The notes: a model not told the origin generated them from the sequence alone. Shown: positions 1 to 10,234, numbered from the stretch's first letter. The stretch: 64,000 nucleotides of DNA from Asaia platycodi JCM 25414 (GCF_000614545.1 NZ_BAKW01000001.1:248001-312000); one strand, 5' to 3'. Numbers and translations: made by a program.

Positions 1-483
1 GGTACGTTGGTGGCGGTGGCGGCACGGCTGAACGGGGCCAGAGACGTGATCGTCACCGACCTCCTTTCCGAGCCTCTGGTCATTGCTCTCAAGGCCGGAG
101 CCGATCGAGTGATCAACTCGCGTGACACCCCTGAGGCGCTGGCGGCTCTTGGGCGCTCTGTCGATGTGCTGATCGAGTGTTCGGGCAATGAGCAGGCCCT
201 GCGCAGGGGGCTCGATTTGATGGCGCCCTGTGGCACCATCGTGCAACTTGGTCTGGGTGATGATGTCACTCTGCCGCAGAGCCGCATCGTGACAGGCGAA
301 CTGAACTGGGTCGGTTCTTTCCGCTTCCGCGAGGAGTTCGCCCTGGCTGTCGATCTGATCGATTCAGGCAAGGCGGATCTGGCCGCGCTGGTCACGCAGC
401 GTTTTGCATTGCAAGACGCAGGCAAGGCGTTCGATCTGGCCTCGAACCGTCGCGAGGCCATGAAAGTACTGCTCGAATTCTGA
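1..483 (+). CDS. Zinc-type MDR alcohol/polyol dehydrogenase, C-terminal part (5' end outside window)
   Basis: The reading frame is open from base 1, so the gene begins upstream of the window and only about the last 160 residues are visible. They correspond to the Rossmann and C-terminal half of a medium-chain dehydrogenase. The coenzyme fold is entered after the glycine loop (GTLVAVAARLNGA), followed by an acidic residue at the end of strand 2 (VIVTDLLSEP), which suggests NAD rather than NADP. The stretch with VDVLIECSGNEQAL and GTIVQLGLGDDV is typical of L-idonate 5-dehydrogenase, sorbitol dehydrogenase and xylitol dehydrogenase relatives. The zinc ligands lie in the missing N-terminal half, so substrate cannot be assigned. 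The stop is followed by about 90 bases and then the convergent cbiD gene. Confidence 0.8.
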   Translation, partial: GTLVAVAARLNGARDVIVTDLLSEPLVIALKAGADRVINSRDTPEALAALGRSVDVLIECSGNEQALRRGLDLMAPCGTIVQLGLGDDVTLPQSRIVTGELNWVGSFRFREEFALAVDLIDSGKADLAALVTQRFALQDAGKAFDLASNRREAMKVLLEF

Positions 484-574
484 TGGACGCCTCGTCTGTG
501 GTCAGAACTGCGCTTAGACCGAGCCGATGGGCTCACGCGGCGAACCAGGGAAAGAACGCCGTGATTGCTGTTGG

Positions 575-1645
575 TCACGATAAGCTGCTTCGCCCAATCA
601 GGGTGCCCTGACGGTCGAAAATGACCACATCGAGCTGGCACGCAGGATCACCGAGGGCGTTTCTGGCAATCTCAGCCGCACGCTGCGCGATAAGCTCTCC
701 GAGCCTGTCATCGTCTATTGCCGCATACCCCTGAGCGATCGTCTGGGCGCGTTGCAGCCGGTCGATTTGAGCTTCACTGAGTCCCAGAGGGGCGGCAAGC
801 AGCGCAAGAGCCTGTGGGTCGGCCAGCGTGCGGCTGGAATGCAGATCGAGATGGCCTTGGGCAAGTTTGGTCATTTTCGCGAGCCCGCCCGCTATCGTCA
901 GGCGCGGCACAGGGTGACGGTGCAGATATTTGAGAAACCCACCCGCGAAATCTCCCATCTCGATCAGGGCCGGATCAGACAGAGTGTAAAGAGAACGTAC
1001 CGAATTTTCCGAAGTCGCTCCTGTACTGCCCGCTATATGGGGCAAGCCGAGCGCGCGCGCGACATCAACACCGCGATGGATCGAATGAATCCAGGCCGAG
1101 CAGGAATAGGGAATGACGATCCCGGTTGTCCCGAGCACCGACAATCCGCCCAGAATACCGAGCCGTGCATTCAGGGTGCGTTCAGCCAGCTTCTCGCCAT
1201 TGGCGATGGAGATTGTGACGCAGGCGTCGACAGGACCGGGCGTGATCTGCCCCAGTGCCGTGCAGATCATGGCGCGCGGCACTGGGTTGATCGCGGGCTC
1301 ACCGGGCGGAAGCGGCAGGCCCGGCTGGGTGATGGTGCCGACGCCGTCTCCTGCCCGGAACAGGACCCCGCTTCCTGCCGGGGCAGCTTCGACATGCACC
1401 GTGATCAGCGCCCCATGGGTGACGTCCGGGTCGTCTCCGGCATCCTTGATCACGCGCGCCCAAGCGCGCCCGCCTTCACGGCCTGACCCGTCGAGCGCGA
1501 AAGTGACCTCCTTGCCATTTGGCAACGTGATGCTGACAGGGTTGGGGTAGTCTCCGGTCGTGAGCAGCGACCATGCGGCCTTGGCGGCTGCCGTGGCACA
1601 GCTTCCTGTCGTCCATCCCCGACGCAGGGCCGTGGCTTGCGTCAT
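575..1645 (-). CDS. cbiD: Cobalt-precorrin-5B (C1)-methyltransferase CbiD
   Basis: CbiD is the SAM-dependent enzyme that methylates C1 of the corrin ring in anaerobic-type cobalamin synthesis. The 356-residue length matches the family. The N-terminus carries the hallmark LRRGWTTGSCATAAAKAA immediately after the start, followed by the glycine-rich GDGVGTITQPGLPLPPGEPAINPVPR stretch (near residues 99-124, given here in its family form) and the internal GLSVLGTTGIV and TGATSE segments. The frame is uninterrupted, in contrast to many neighbours. No other cob/cbi gene lies in the window, so cbiD appears detached from the rest of the pathway, or the cluster continues outside it. It is convergent with the preceding dehydrogenase and divergent from the slipin gene, with about 140 bases between the two start regions. 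Confidence 0.93.
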   Translation of the reverse strand: MTQATALRRGWTTGSCATAAAKAAWSLLTTGDYPNPVSITLPNGKEVTFALDGSGREGGRAWARVIKDAGDDPDVTHGALITVHVEAAPAGSGVLFRAGDGVGTITQPGLPLPPGEPAINPVPRAMICTALGQITPGPVDACVTISIANGEKLAERTLNARLGILGGLSVLGTTGIVIPYSCSAWIHSIHRGVDVARALGLPHIAGSTGATSENSVRSLYTLSDPALIEMGDFAGGFLKYLHRHPVPRLTIAGGLAKMTKLAQGHLDLHSSRTLADPQALALLAAPLGLSEAQIDRLQRAQTIAQGYAAIDDDRLGELIAQRAAEIARNALGDPACQLDVVIFDRQGTLIGRSSLS

Positions 1646-1786
1646 ATCGGCTCTGCCTCCCTGCCATCCGGGCGGCCAGAGGCCGCGTCATTCTGCGCAC
1701 GCGTTCTTCATCGCATTTCAGACCGGATCCCGCCAGAGCTTCGGAGGCGACATCAGGCATCGCACATCGCGCGGAAGTCTCAGAAT

Positions 1787-2787
1787 ATGGACATGTTGGC
1801 TGTTTTTGATGCGAGTAGCAGGAGAGCTTCTGATAGATTCCATCTCGAAATAGAAAAGAAAAAGGAGACCCAGACAATTCCCGAGCCTGTTTTAGCGATA
1901 CTTGTTATCGCGGTCATAGCCTTTCTGGCTGTTTTCTTCTTACTCGGGGGTGTGCTGATCGTTCCCGGACGGATGGTCTATGTCACGGAGTTTCTGGGCA
2001 AGCCGCAGCGGAACCTGCTGGAAAGCGGGCTGCATTTTCGTATCCCGATTCTGAACCGCGTTGCTTACAAAGTGTCGTTGCAACAGATGCAGGTCGAGAC
2101 GTCATCGGAGGTGAAGACGCTTGATGACGTGTTTATCGAGATCCGTTGGGTGCTGCTTTACAGCGTGCGCGATGACCGAGAGGCTGTATTCAGCTACGCC
2201 TATAAGGTCTCGCAGCCTGTCAAAAGGCTCGTCTTTCGTGTTGAGAATGAGATCAGGCAGATCGCTTCGACAATGACACTGGCCGAGCTCTATTCGCAGC
2301 GTAACGAGATTGCCCGGCGCGTGATTGACGATCAGGTGGCCGACGCGCTTGAATCAGGGCTGGATATTCACGCGTAACCATCGAGCAACCCATGCCCCCG
2401 CCCGAAATTCAGGAAGCGATGAATAACAAGCTGGCCGCGATTGCCCGCAAGGATGCCGCCCAGGCTGAAGCCGAGGCCGAGATGGTCCGCCGTGTGGGGA
2501 TCGCCCGAGCCGAAGCAGAAAGCAAAAAGCTGCAAGGTGAGGGTATTGCCAATGAGCGCAAGGCCATTGCGGCCGGGTTTGCCGAAGCGGCCGAGTTGTT
2601 TCGAAAGAGCATCCCCGATGTCAGCGAAGATGCCATTCTCACGCTGATGCAGAACGTGAATCAGGCTGATATGGTTGTGACTGCCAGCCGCTCAGGCAAG
2701 GCGACGGTGATCTTCGTGCCAATCGACATGAATAGCGGCCAGATTGCCGCAGCGGCCTCGGGGCAGTTCATTCCCACCGCCAAGTGA
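1787..2787 (+). CDS. Slipin / SPFH-domain membrane protein (frameshifted)
   Basis: This is a stomatin-like (slipin) protein: one N-terminal membrane helix (PVLAILVIAVIAFLAVFFLL), then the SPFH domain (VPGRMVYVTEFLGKPQRNL through LAELYSQRNEIARRVI), then an Ala/Glu-rich coiled coil (AAQAEAEAEMVRRVGIARAE) and a short tail. Such proteins form membrane-anchored oligomers and scaffold microdomains; no catalytic role is implied. The frame breaks once near 2374: expected LDIHAVTIEQPMPPPE is split after LDIHA by what looks like a missing G. The start is uncertain. ATG 1787 has no good ribosome site, while a strong AAAGGAG at 1861-1867 sits 9 bases before an in-frame ATT at 1877, right before the membrane helix. 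Transcription probably ends at the hairpin at 2913-2936. Confidence 0.8.
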
Positions 2788-2841
2788 TTCCTGTGTGTTC
2801 CCGCCTTCGTGTCGCTCACCAAGCGAGACGAGGGCAGAAAA

Positions 2842-2910
2842 TTCCTATGACTTTCCTATAAAGCTACGGGCTGCGCCTTCTGTCATTCCTATGGGGCGCG
2901 GATCGATAAT
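2842..2910 (+). promoter_or_regulatory. Putative kdp promoter with phased TTCCTAT repeats (candidate KdpE operator)
   Basis: The heptamer TTCCTAT occurs three times on the + strand, at 2842-2848, 2853-2859 and 2886-2892. The spacings are 11 and 33 bases, that is one and three helical turns, so all three face the same side of the DNA. A good -10 (GATAAT, 2905-2910) lies downstream with a weak -35 (GTCATT, 2882-2887) at 17-bp spacing. The predicted transcript start is near 2917. The paired repeats then lie at about -75 to -58, which from memory is close to where KdpE binds at the E. coli kdp promoter. The assignment to KdpE is inference from position next to kdpDE. Confidence 0.45.
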
Positions 2911-2912
2911 CA

Positions 2913-2936
2913 GGCTCTCTTCTGGGAGCCTTTTTT
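2913..2936 (+). terminator. Intrinsic terminator hairpin whose 3' arm carries a Shine-Dalgarno sequence
   Basis: A 7-bp stem (GGCTCTC 2913-2919 with GGGAGCC 2924-2930, one G-T pair) has a four-base TTCT loop and is followed directly by six T residues (2931-2936). It fits a rho-independent terminator for the slipin transcript. The GGGAG in the 3' arm (2924-2928) is also spaced 9 bases from the ATG at 2938. A transcript starting upstream would therefore hide this ribosome site, and one starting near 2917 would leave it free. Confidence 0.7.
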
Positions 2937-2937
2937 C

Positions 2938-3021
2938 ATGCTTGATGCTCTTTACGGCGCGCTCGGGCTTTTGGGCTTTATGCTCTGCCTGGGCTTCATC
3001 TCGGTCTGCAAAAGGATCTGA
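2938..3021 (+). CDS. 27-residue hydrophobic ORF preceding kdpF
   Basis: An ATG follows the terminator T-run and opens a 27-codon frame, MLDALYGALGLLGFMLCLGF followed by ISVCKRI, ending in TGA one base before the kdpF ATG. It is essentially one transmembrane helix with a short basic end. The ribosome site is the GGGAG at 2924-2928. I recall similar single-helix ORFs ending in C-x-R-L/I before kdpF in other proteobacteria, usually unannotated, but cannot verify that here. Its tight spacing with kdpF and KdpF-like size suggest an accessory subunit or regulatory peptide of the Kdp complex. It is too short for routine gene calling. Confidence 0.55.
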   Translation: MLDALYGALGLLGFMLCLGFISVCKRI

Positions 3022-3022
3022 C

Positions 3023-3112
3023 ATGACGCCCGATCTCGTTTTTGGCGGCATCGTGACGCTTGGCCTTCTGGCCTATGTCACGGCTGTCCTTCTCCGTCCT
3101 GAAAGGTTCTGA
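3023..3112 (+). CDS. kdpF: Potassium-transporting ATPase small subunit KdpF
   Basis: This 29-residue peptide, [20 protein letters not shown] continuing to AVLLRPERF, is a single transmembrane helix ending in the LLRPERF motif typical of KdpF. KdpF stabilises the KdpABC complex in the inner membrane and is not strictly essential in E. coli. The length equals that of E. coli KdpF. It begins one base after the stop of the preceding 27-codon ORF and ends two bases before the kdpA ATG, so the three frames are very likely translated together. Confidence 0.9.
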   Translation: MTPDLVFGGIVTLGLLAYVTAVLLRPERF

Positions 3113-3114
3113 CC

Positions 3115-4819
3115 ATGAGCCTTTCAGGATGGATCACCATTGCGGTGTTCTTTCTCTGCGTGGTCGCGCTGACACGACCGCTCGGAGGTTTTCTCAAACG
3201 CGTGCTTGAAGGGGAGCGCCATTTTCCGGGGCGTATGCTCGGGAAGCTGGAGCGGGGGCTTTATCGCCTTGCGGGCGTCGATCCGGCACGCGAGCAATCA
3301 TGGTCGCATTACTCGCTCGCCGTGATCCTGTTCAAGATATTCTGCTTTATCGCCGTTTATGCGCTGCTGCGTCTTCAGGGCGTGCTGCCGCTCAATCCGG
3401 CAGGTCTCGCGGCGGTAGCGCCTGACCTTGCCTATAATACGGCCATCAGCTTTCTGACCAATACCAACTGGCAGAGCTATAGTGGCGAGACCACACTCAG
3501 CCCGCTCAGCCAGATGCTGGCTCTGACGGTGCAGAATTTCGTTTCCGCCGCTGCAGGCATCGCTATCGCCGCCGCGATCATGCGTGGCTTCGTGCGGCGT
3601 AGTGCCACGACCATCGGCAATTTCTGGGTCGATCTGGTGCGCGTCACGCTCTACGTGCTGCTTCCCGCCTGCGTATTGCTAACCCTGTTTTTCGTGCTTC
3701 AGGGGGTGCCGCAGACATTATGGGGCAGTGTTACGGCTTTCACGCTTGAAGGGCGTCATCAGACTATCGCACTCGGCCCTGTTGCCTCCCAGGAGGCGAT
3801 CAAGATGCTGGGCACGAATGGCGGCGGGTTCTTCGATACCAACTCGGCCCATCCGTTCGAGAATCCCAACGCCCTCACCAATTTTGTGCAGATGCTTTGT
3901 ATCTTCGCCCTCGGCGCAGGGCTGACGAACATGTTCGGCCGCATGATCGGACAGGAGAAGCAGGGCTGGGCCATTTTCTCGGCTATGGCAGCGCTGTTCC
4001 TGATCGGGGTAGGGGTGCTCTACTGGTCCGAAGCCCATGCCAACCCGCTTTTCGCCTCGCTCGGTCTTGATGGCACGCTCGGTAATATGGAAGGCAAGGA
4101 GACACGCTTTGGCGTGGTCGCATCGGCACTCTTTGCCACGGTCACGACCGATGCCTCATGCGGTGCGGTCAATGCGATGCATGAGAGCTTTCTGCCGCTC
4201 GGTGGCATGGTGCCCCTCATCAACATGATGCTCGGTGAGGTGATTTTCGGCGGGGTAGGCTCCGGGCTTTATGGCTTCCTGCTCTTCGCTCTGATTGCCG
4301 TCTTCATGGCCGGTCTGATGGTCGGGCGCACGCCGGAATATCTGGGCAAGAAAATCGAGGCACGCGAAATCAAGATGACCATGCTGGCCGTGCTCTGCCT
4401 GCCGCTGGTCATGCTCGGCTTTACGGCGCTTGCCGTCGTTATTCCCGCAGCTGTCGGCCCTGTCCGCCGGCGGCCCGCACGGGTTCACCGAGGCGCTCTA
4501 TGCCTATACCTCTGCCGCCGCCAATAACGGCAGCGCTTTTGCCGGGCTGACCGCCAACAGCTTCTGGAACGTCACTCTGGGCATAGGCATGATGATCGGC
4601 CGGTTCTTCGTGATCATTCCGGCACTTGCCATTGCGGGGTCTATGGCTGCCAAGAAGGTCGCAGCCCCCACGCCCGGCACTTTCCCGACCGATAACGGGC
4701 TGTTCATCGCGCTTGTGGCCGGTGTGATCGTGATTGTCGGTGGTCTGACCTTTCTTCCCGCTCTCGCTCTCGGTCCGATTGTCGAGCATCTCGCGATGCT
4801 CCACGGCACCACCTATTAA
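3115..4819 (+). CDS. kdpA: Potassium-transporting ATPase potassium-binding subunit KdpA (frameshifted)
   Basis: KdpA is the channel-like subunit that selects and carries potassium in the KdpFABC P-type pump. About 567 residues are reconstructed, against 557 in E. coli. The selectivity-loop motifs are present in order: [46 protein letters not shown] and NNGSAFAGL. The frame moves +1 near 4444-4446, where an extra C in CCC would explain the break: upstream reads ...ALAVVIP and the continuation is [20 protein letters not shown]. This is one of the few breaks in the window that looks like an insertion. Both parts are well conserved, so the gene is probably intact in the organism. Confidence 0.93.
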
Positions 4820-4833
4820 GAGGCGCTTGTCTC

Positions 4834-6937
4834 ATGATTTCCTTTCCTTCTCCCGCGCCCCGGTCTGACGGGGTGCGCAAAGAGCCGCGCGCCCGTGCGG
4901 GTGTGCTGAGCAGCGCGCTGGTCCTGCCCGCAATGGCAGAAAGCCTGCGCAAGCTCGACCCGCGCGTGATGATACGCAACCCGGTCATGTTCGTGGTCGA
5001 GGTTGTAACCGTGCTGACCACCATTCTGCTGCTTCGTGACGTCATCAAAGGGGCGCCCCATACGGGTTTTGCGCTTCAGATCACGCTCTGGCTTTGGTTC
5101 ACCTTGCTTTTCGCCAATTTTGCCGAAGCCATTGCCGAAGGGCGCGGCAAGGCTCAGGCAGATTCACTGCGCCGCACCCGCACCGAAACGCGCGGCAAGC
5201 GTCTGATCCCCACCGATACCGGGCTTTACTCTCCCGCCGGGCTTTATGAGGAAGTCGCGGCGCCAGAGCTTGCGGTGGGTGATGTGGTTCTGGTGGAGCC
5301 GGGCGATTTCATCCCGAGCGATGGCGAGGTGATCGAGGGCATCGCGTCTGTCGATGAATCCGCCATTACGGGTGAATCCGCCCCCGTCATACGCGAGAGC
5401 GGCGGCGACCGGTCTGCCGTGACGGGCGGCACGCGTGTTCTGTCAGACTGGGTGATCGTGCGGATTACGGCAGCACAGGGCTCGACCTTTCTCGATCGCA
5501 TGATCTCGCTGGTCGAAGGGGCGCAGCGTCAGAAAACACCCAATGAAATTGCGCTGACGATCCTGCTTGCCGGCATGACGCTGATTTTCATCATCGCGGT
5601 CGCGACCATTCCTTCCTTCGCCCATTACGCTGGGGGTAGCATCTCGGTGCTGGTGCTCGTGGCGCTTTTCGTCACGCTCATCCCGACGACGATTGGCGCA
5701 CTGCTTTCGGCCATAGGTATTGCGGGCATGGATCGCCTCATACGCTTCAATGTGCTGGCCATGTCGGGGCGTGCGGTCGAGGCGGCGGGCGATGTCGATA
5801 CGCTTCTGCTCGACAAGACGGGCACCATCACGATCGGTGACCGTCAGGCCTGCGCCTTTATGCCTGTGCCGGTGTGACCGAGCAGCAGCTTGGTGATGCC
5901 GCCCAGCTTGCCTCGCTGGCGGATGAGACACCTGAAGGCCGCTCCATCGTGGTGCTAGCCAAGACGCGTTTTGCCTGCGCGGGCGCGAACTCATCGCCAC
6001 CGGGGCGCATTTCGTGCCCTTCACCGCGCAGACACGCATGAGTGGCGTCGATATCGGGGCGCGTCAGATACGCAAAGGCGCGGTCGAGAGCGTGATTGCC
6101 GCCACTGGCGAGAGCGCGGCCTCGGTGGCGCAGATACGCAGCATTGCCGATGGCATTGCGCGACAGGGCGGCACGCCGCTGGCCGTGCTGGATGACGGGC
6201 GTCTTCTGGGCGTGGTGCATCTCAAAGACGTGGTGAAAGGCGGCATACGCGAGCGTTTTGCCGAATTGCGCCGCATGGGTATTCGTACGGTCATGATCAC
6301 GGGTGACAACCCGCTGACTGCAGCCGCCATTGCTGCCGAGAGTGGTGTGGACGATTTTCTGGCCCAGGCGACACCCGAAGCCAAGCTGGCGCTGATCCGC
6401 AGCGAGCAGGAATCCGGCAAGCTGGTCGCCATGTGCGGCGACGGCACGAATGACGCCCCCGCCCTTGCCCAGGCCGATGTCGGTGTTGCCATGAATACCG
6501 GCACCGTAGCTGCGAGAGAGGCCGGGAACATGGTCGATCTCGACAGTGACCCGACAAAGCTGATCGAGATCGTGGGTATCGGCAAGCAATTGCTGATGAC
6601 ACGCGGCGCGCTCACGACCTTCTCGATTGCCAATGACGTGGCCAAGTATTTTGCCATCATTCCGGCGATGTTCGTCGGATTCTATCCCGCGCTGTCAGGG
6701 TTGAACATCATGCATCTGGCTACGCCGGAAAGTGCGGTTCTGTCTGCCATCATTTTCAACGCGCTGATCATCATCGCCCTTATTCCGCTTGCTTTGCGTG
6801 GCGTGCGCTATCGCCCGGTCGGTGCTGCCGCCCTGCTGCGCCGCAATCTGCTCGTCTATGGCGTGGGCGGTCTGATCGTGCCGTTTATCGGCATCAAGCT
6901 GATCGACCTTGTCGTCACCCATATCGGTCTGGTCTGA
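4834..6937 (+). CDS. kdpB: Potassium-transporting P-type ATPase KdpB (frameshifted twice)
   Basis: KdpB is the P-type ATPase subunit that energises potassium uptake. The reconstructed protein has about 700 residues. It shows the actuator motif TGESAPV, the phosphorylation site DKTGTIT (around residue 326) and the hinge motif [16 protein letters not shown] with MNTGTVAA after it, then the C-terminal membrane helices. Two one-base deletions break the frame, near 5867 (after CAFMPV) and near 5973, where TTTT GCC should read TTTGGCC-like. Between them the reading frame still encodes [20 protein letters not shown], as expected for the nucleotide-binding domain. It starts 14 bases after kdpA and is followed by kdpC after 10 bases. 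Confidence 0.93.
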
Positions 6938-6947
6938 GGAAATACTC

Positions 6948-7568
6948 ATGGTCCTCTCTCAACTGCGCCCGGCGCTCGTCCTGTTCCTCCTGCTCTCAGC
7001 CCTGACCGGTCTGGCCTATCCTCTGGGCATGACGGCGCTCGCAAACCTGCTCCTGCCTGAGAAAGCGACGGGCAGCCTCATCCACGCCAAGGGCTGGGTG
7101 ATCGGTTCGAGCCTGATCGGGCAGGATTTTACCGCGCCGCGTTATTTCCACGGGCGCCCTTCGGCCACGATGGGGCCTGACCCCAGCGATGCGTCGAAAT
7201 CGATCGCCATGCCCTATAACGCCGCTGCCTCTCTCGCCTCTAATGCCGGACCGACCTCAAAGGCGCTGCTCGATCAGGTAACGGCGCGTACATCTGAGCT
7301 TCGTGCCGAAAACCCCGATGCGATGGCACAGGGCTGGCGTATTCCGGTCGAACTCGTAACCAGCTCTGCCAGCGGGCTCGACCCCGATATCTCGCCCGAC
7401 GCCGCTTTTTTCCAAATTGCCCGTGTCGCGAAGGCACGGGGGTTGTCGCCTGACCGCGTGCGTCATCTCGTGCAGAGCCAGACAGAAGCGCCGATCCTCG
7501 GTTTTCTGGGGGAGCCGCATGTCAATGTGCTGGCGCTCAATCAGGCGCTCGATAGACTGGGCCAATGA
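6948..7568 (+). CDS. kdpC: Potassium-transporting ATPase subunit KdpC
   Basis: KdpC is the single-span subunit that assists assembly and ATP affinity of KdpB. The intact 206-residue frame begins at the ATG at 6948, preceded by GAGGAAAT, and has an N-terminal helix (LRPALVLFLLLSALTGLAYP) with a periplasmic domain containing IGQDFTAPRYFHGRPSA, a KdpC signature. The C-terminal part, SPDRVRHLVQSQTEAPILGF with LGEPHVNVLALNQAL, is typical. Its stop overlaps the kdpD start by four bases (ATGA), which couples structural and regulatory genes. Confidence 0.95.
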   Translation: MVLSQLRPALVLFLLLSALTGLAYPLGMTALANLLLPEKATGSLIHAKGWVIGSSLIGQDFTAPRYFHGRPSATMGPDPSDASKSIAMPYNAAASLASNAGPTSKALLDQVTARTSELRAENPDAMAQGWRIPVELVTSSASGLDPDISPDAAFFQIARVAKARGLSPDRVRHLVQSQTEAPILGFLGEPHVNVLALNQALDRLGQ

Positions 7569-10234
7569 CCCCACGCGATTACGACCGCCCGGACCCTGAC
7601 GCACTGCTTCGCCAGAATGGCGGTTCTTCACGTCGGGGAAGGCTGAAGATCTTTCTCGGCGCGGCGCCGGGTGTCGGCAAGACATTCGAGATGCTTAGCG
7701 CGGCCCATCAGCAGCAGCGTGAAGGGGTGGCGGTACTGATCGGCGTGGTCGAGACCCATGGCAGAAGCGAGACCGCTGCCCTTGTGGAAGGGCTGGCCGC
7801 GCAGGGGACGCGGCCTGTCGCCTATCGCGGACAGATGCTGCAGGAGATGGATCTCGATGCCCTGCTGGAAAGTCGCCCCGCGCTCGCCCTTGTTGACGAA
7901 CTGGCCCATAGCAACGCGCCCGGCTCGCGACACCCCAAGCGCTGGATGGATGTCGAAGACCTGCTTGCTGCGGGCATAGACGTCTATACCACGGTCAATA
8001 TCCAGCATCTCGAAAGCCTGAACGACGTCATCGCCTCCATCACCCGCGTGCGTGTGCGCGAAACGGTGCCGGACCGGGTGGTAGAGCAGGCCGATGAAGT
8101 GGAACTGATCGACCTCACCCCGAACGATCTGTTGCAGCGCATGCGCGATGGCAAGATCTACGGCCCGCACACGGCGGGTCGCGCCATGCTGCATTATTTC
8201 TCGCCCGGCAATCTGACCGCCCTGCGCGAACTGGCCCTGCGCCAGACGGCGCAGCAGGTCGATGCGCAGCTTGTTGACCACATGAAGGCCAATGCCATTG
8301 CTGGCCCCTGGGCAGCGGGCGAGCGCGTGATGGTATGCCTGACCCTGCAGGATGGCGATGCCAGCCTGCTGCGCTATGGCAAGCGTCTGGCGGACAGGCT
8401 GCACGCGCCATGGATCGTGCTGCATGTCGAGACCAGTCGCGATCTGACCGACGATGCCCGCGCCCGCATGGCGTCGCAGATGCATCTGGCGCAGTCGCTT
8501 GGGGCCGAGACCGTGACCATTCCGGGGCATGATGTGGTGCTCGATGCGCTCTCTTTTGCCCGCGCCCAGAACGTCACGCAGATTGTGGCGGCGCATCCTG
8601 CCGGATCGGGCTGGGTCGGGCGGTTGCGGCAGATTCTGGGGCGTAGCGCGACCGAGCGGCTGATCCAGCGCTCCGACGGCTTTCCGGTGCATGTCGTGCC
8701 GCGCTCTGGCGAGGCGGTAACGGGGCGTCTGCGCGAGAAGATCAAACCAAGCCTGAGCCTTATCTGGGCAGCACGGCCATTGTGCTGGCGGCGCTGGGTC
8801 TGGCGCTGCTGCTGCGTCAGGGTTTTGAAGTAAGCAATGTCTCGCTCGCCTTCCTGACCGCCATTCTGGGCGTGGCGGTGGCCTATGGGCTCTGGCCGTC
8901 TCTCTGGGCCTCGCTGCTCGGGATGCTTTGCTTCAATTTCTTCTTTCTGCCGCCGCTTTATACCCTGACCATTGCGGCGCCCGATAATGTGGTGGCGCTG
9001 TTCTTCTTTTTCGCCACGGCCCTGATTGCGAGCAATCTGGGCGCGCGCGTGCGCAGTCAGGCGGTGGTGGCGCGGCATCGGGCTGAAATCACGCAATCGC
9101 TCTATCATTTCAGCCGCACCATTACCGGCATGATCAAGCTGGATGATCTGCTCTGGTCGGTCAGCCACCAGATGGCGACCCTGCTCAATTGCCGCGTCGT
9201 GCTGTTGATGCCCGAAAACGGGGTGCTTCGCGTGCAGACCTCTTATGATTCCGGCCATCCAATCGGGGAAGACGGTTTTGCCGCAGCAAGCTGGGCCTGG
9301 AAAAACAACCGCGTGGCCGGGCGTGGCTCCGATAATCTTCCCGGCGTGCGCTGGCTCTTCATGCCGCTGCGCACGGGGCGCGGGCCAGTGGCCCTGCTCG
9401 GGATCGACCGCGACCGCGGCGGGGCCTTGCTGGATGCCGAGCAGCAGGGCTTGCTTGACGCGCTGGGCGAGCAGACAGCGACCGCGATTGAAAGCATTCT
9501 TCTGGCGCGCGATCTCGACCGTGTGCGCCTAGACGCCGAGACCGACCGCCTGCGCGGGGCGCTCCTGACCTCGATCTCCCATGACCTACGCACACCGCTC
9601 GCCTCGATATTGGGCGCAGCCTCCAGCCTGCGCGACTATGGCGAGGCTTTGGGGGAGGAGGGGCGTCACGACTTGCTCACGACACTGACCGACGAGGCCG
9701 AGCGGCTGAACCGCTTTGTCGGCAATCTGCTCGACATGACACGGCTGGAGGCTGGCGCCCTGCCGCTGCGTCACGAACCGGTCGATTGCGCCGAGGTGGC
9801 GGCCTCAGCTCTTTCACGCGCCGCGAACCTGCTGGATGCGCATTCTGTAGCCCTGGAGGTCGCACCCGATCTGCCGATCGTACCGCTCGATGACGTGCTG
9901 CTTGAGCAGGCGCTGTTCAATATTCTCGATAATGCCGCCAAATACACCGCGCCCGGCACGCTTATTACGGTCAGGCTGTCGGTGGAGGCGGCGTGTCTTG
10001 TCATCGCCATTCTGGACGAGGGGCTGGGCTTTGGCGCGCGCGACCCGGCGGTGCTTTTTGCCAAATTCACCCGCTTCGCCGCTGCCGACACGGCGCGGGC
10101 GGGCACCGGCTGGGGCTTGCCATTGCGCGCGGTTTCGTTGAAGCGATGGGGGAGAGATAACGGCGGCAAACCGACCCGACCGGCAGGGGGCCATGTTCAC
10201 CCTGCGCTTTCCTCTGGCAGAAAAGGCATCCTGA
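7565..10234 (+). CDS. kdpD: Osmosensitive potassium-sensor histidine kinase KdpD (frameshifted three times)
   Basis: KdpD senses potassium limitation and phosphorylates KdpE. About 890 residues are reconstructed. In order: KdpD domain with Walker A GAAPGVGKT (about residues 32-40), a universal-stress-protein-like domain, four transmembrane helices (from about residue 400), a GAF-like domain, the H-box SISHDLRTPLAS, and the ATPase N-box ALFNILDNAAKYTAPG. One-base deletions lie near 8749, 10109 and 10151. With the last two restored, the G-box GLGLAIARGFVEAMGGEI and the tail MFTLRFPLAEKAS reappear and the stop is at 10232-10234, overlapping the kdpE ATG by one base. Left uncorrected, the sequence shows an artefactual kinase-regulator fusion. 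Confidence 0.92.

Noticed and set aside
752-1486. Long plus-strand open frame opposite cbiD
   Set aside because: It is antisense to the fully conserved cbiD gene, its composition is that of a shadow frame (Arg/His-rich, no domain), and cbiD explains the DNA.
2812-2836. Hairpin CGTGTCGCT/AGCGAGACG after slipin
   Set aside because: Nine-base stem with a mismatch but no T-run, so not called as a terminator; the hairpin at 2913-2936 is far stronger.
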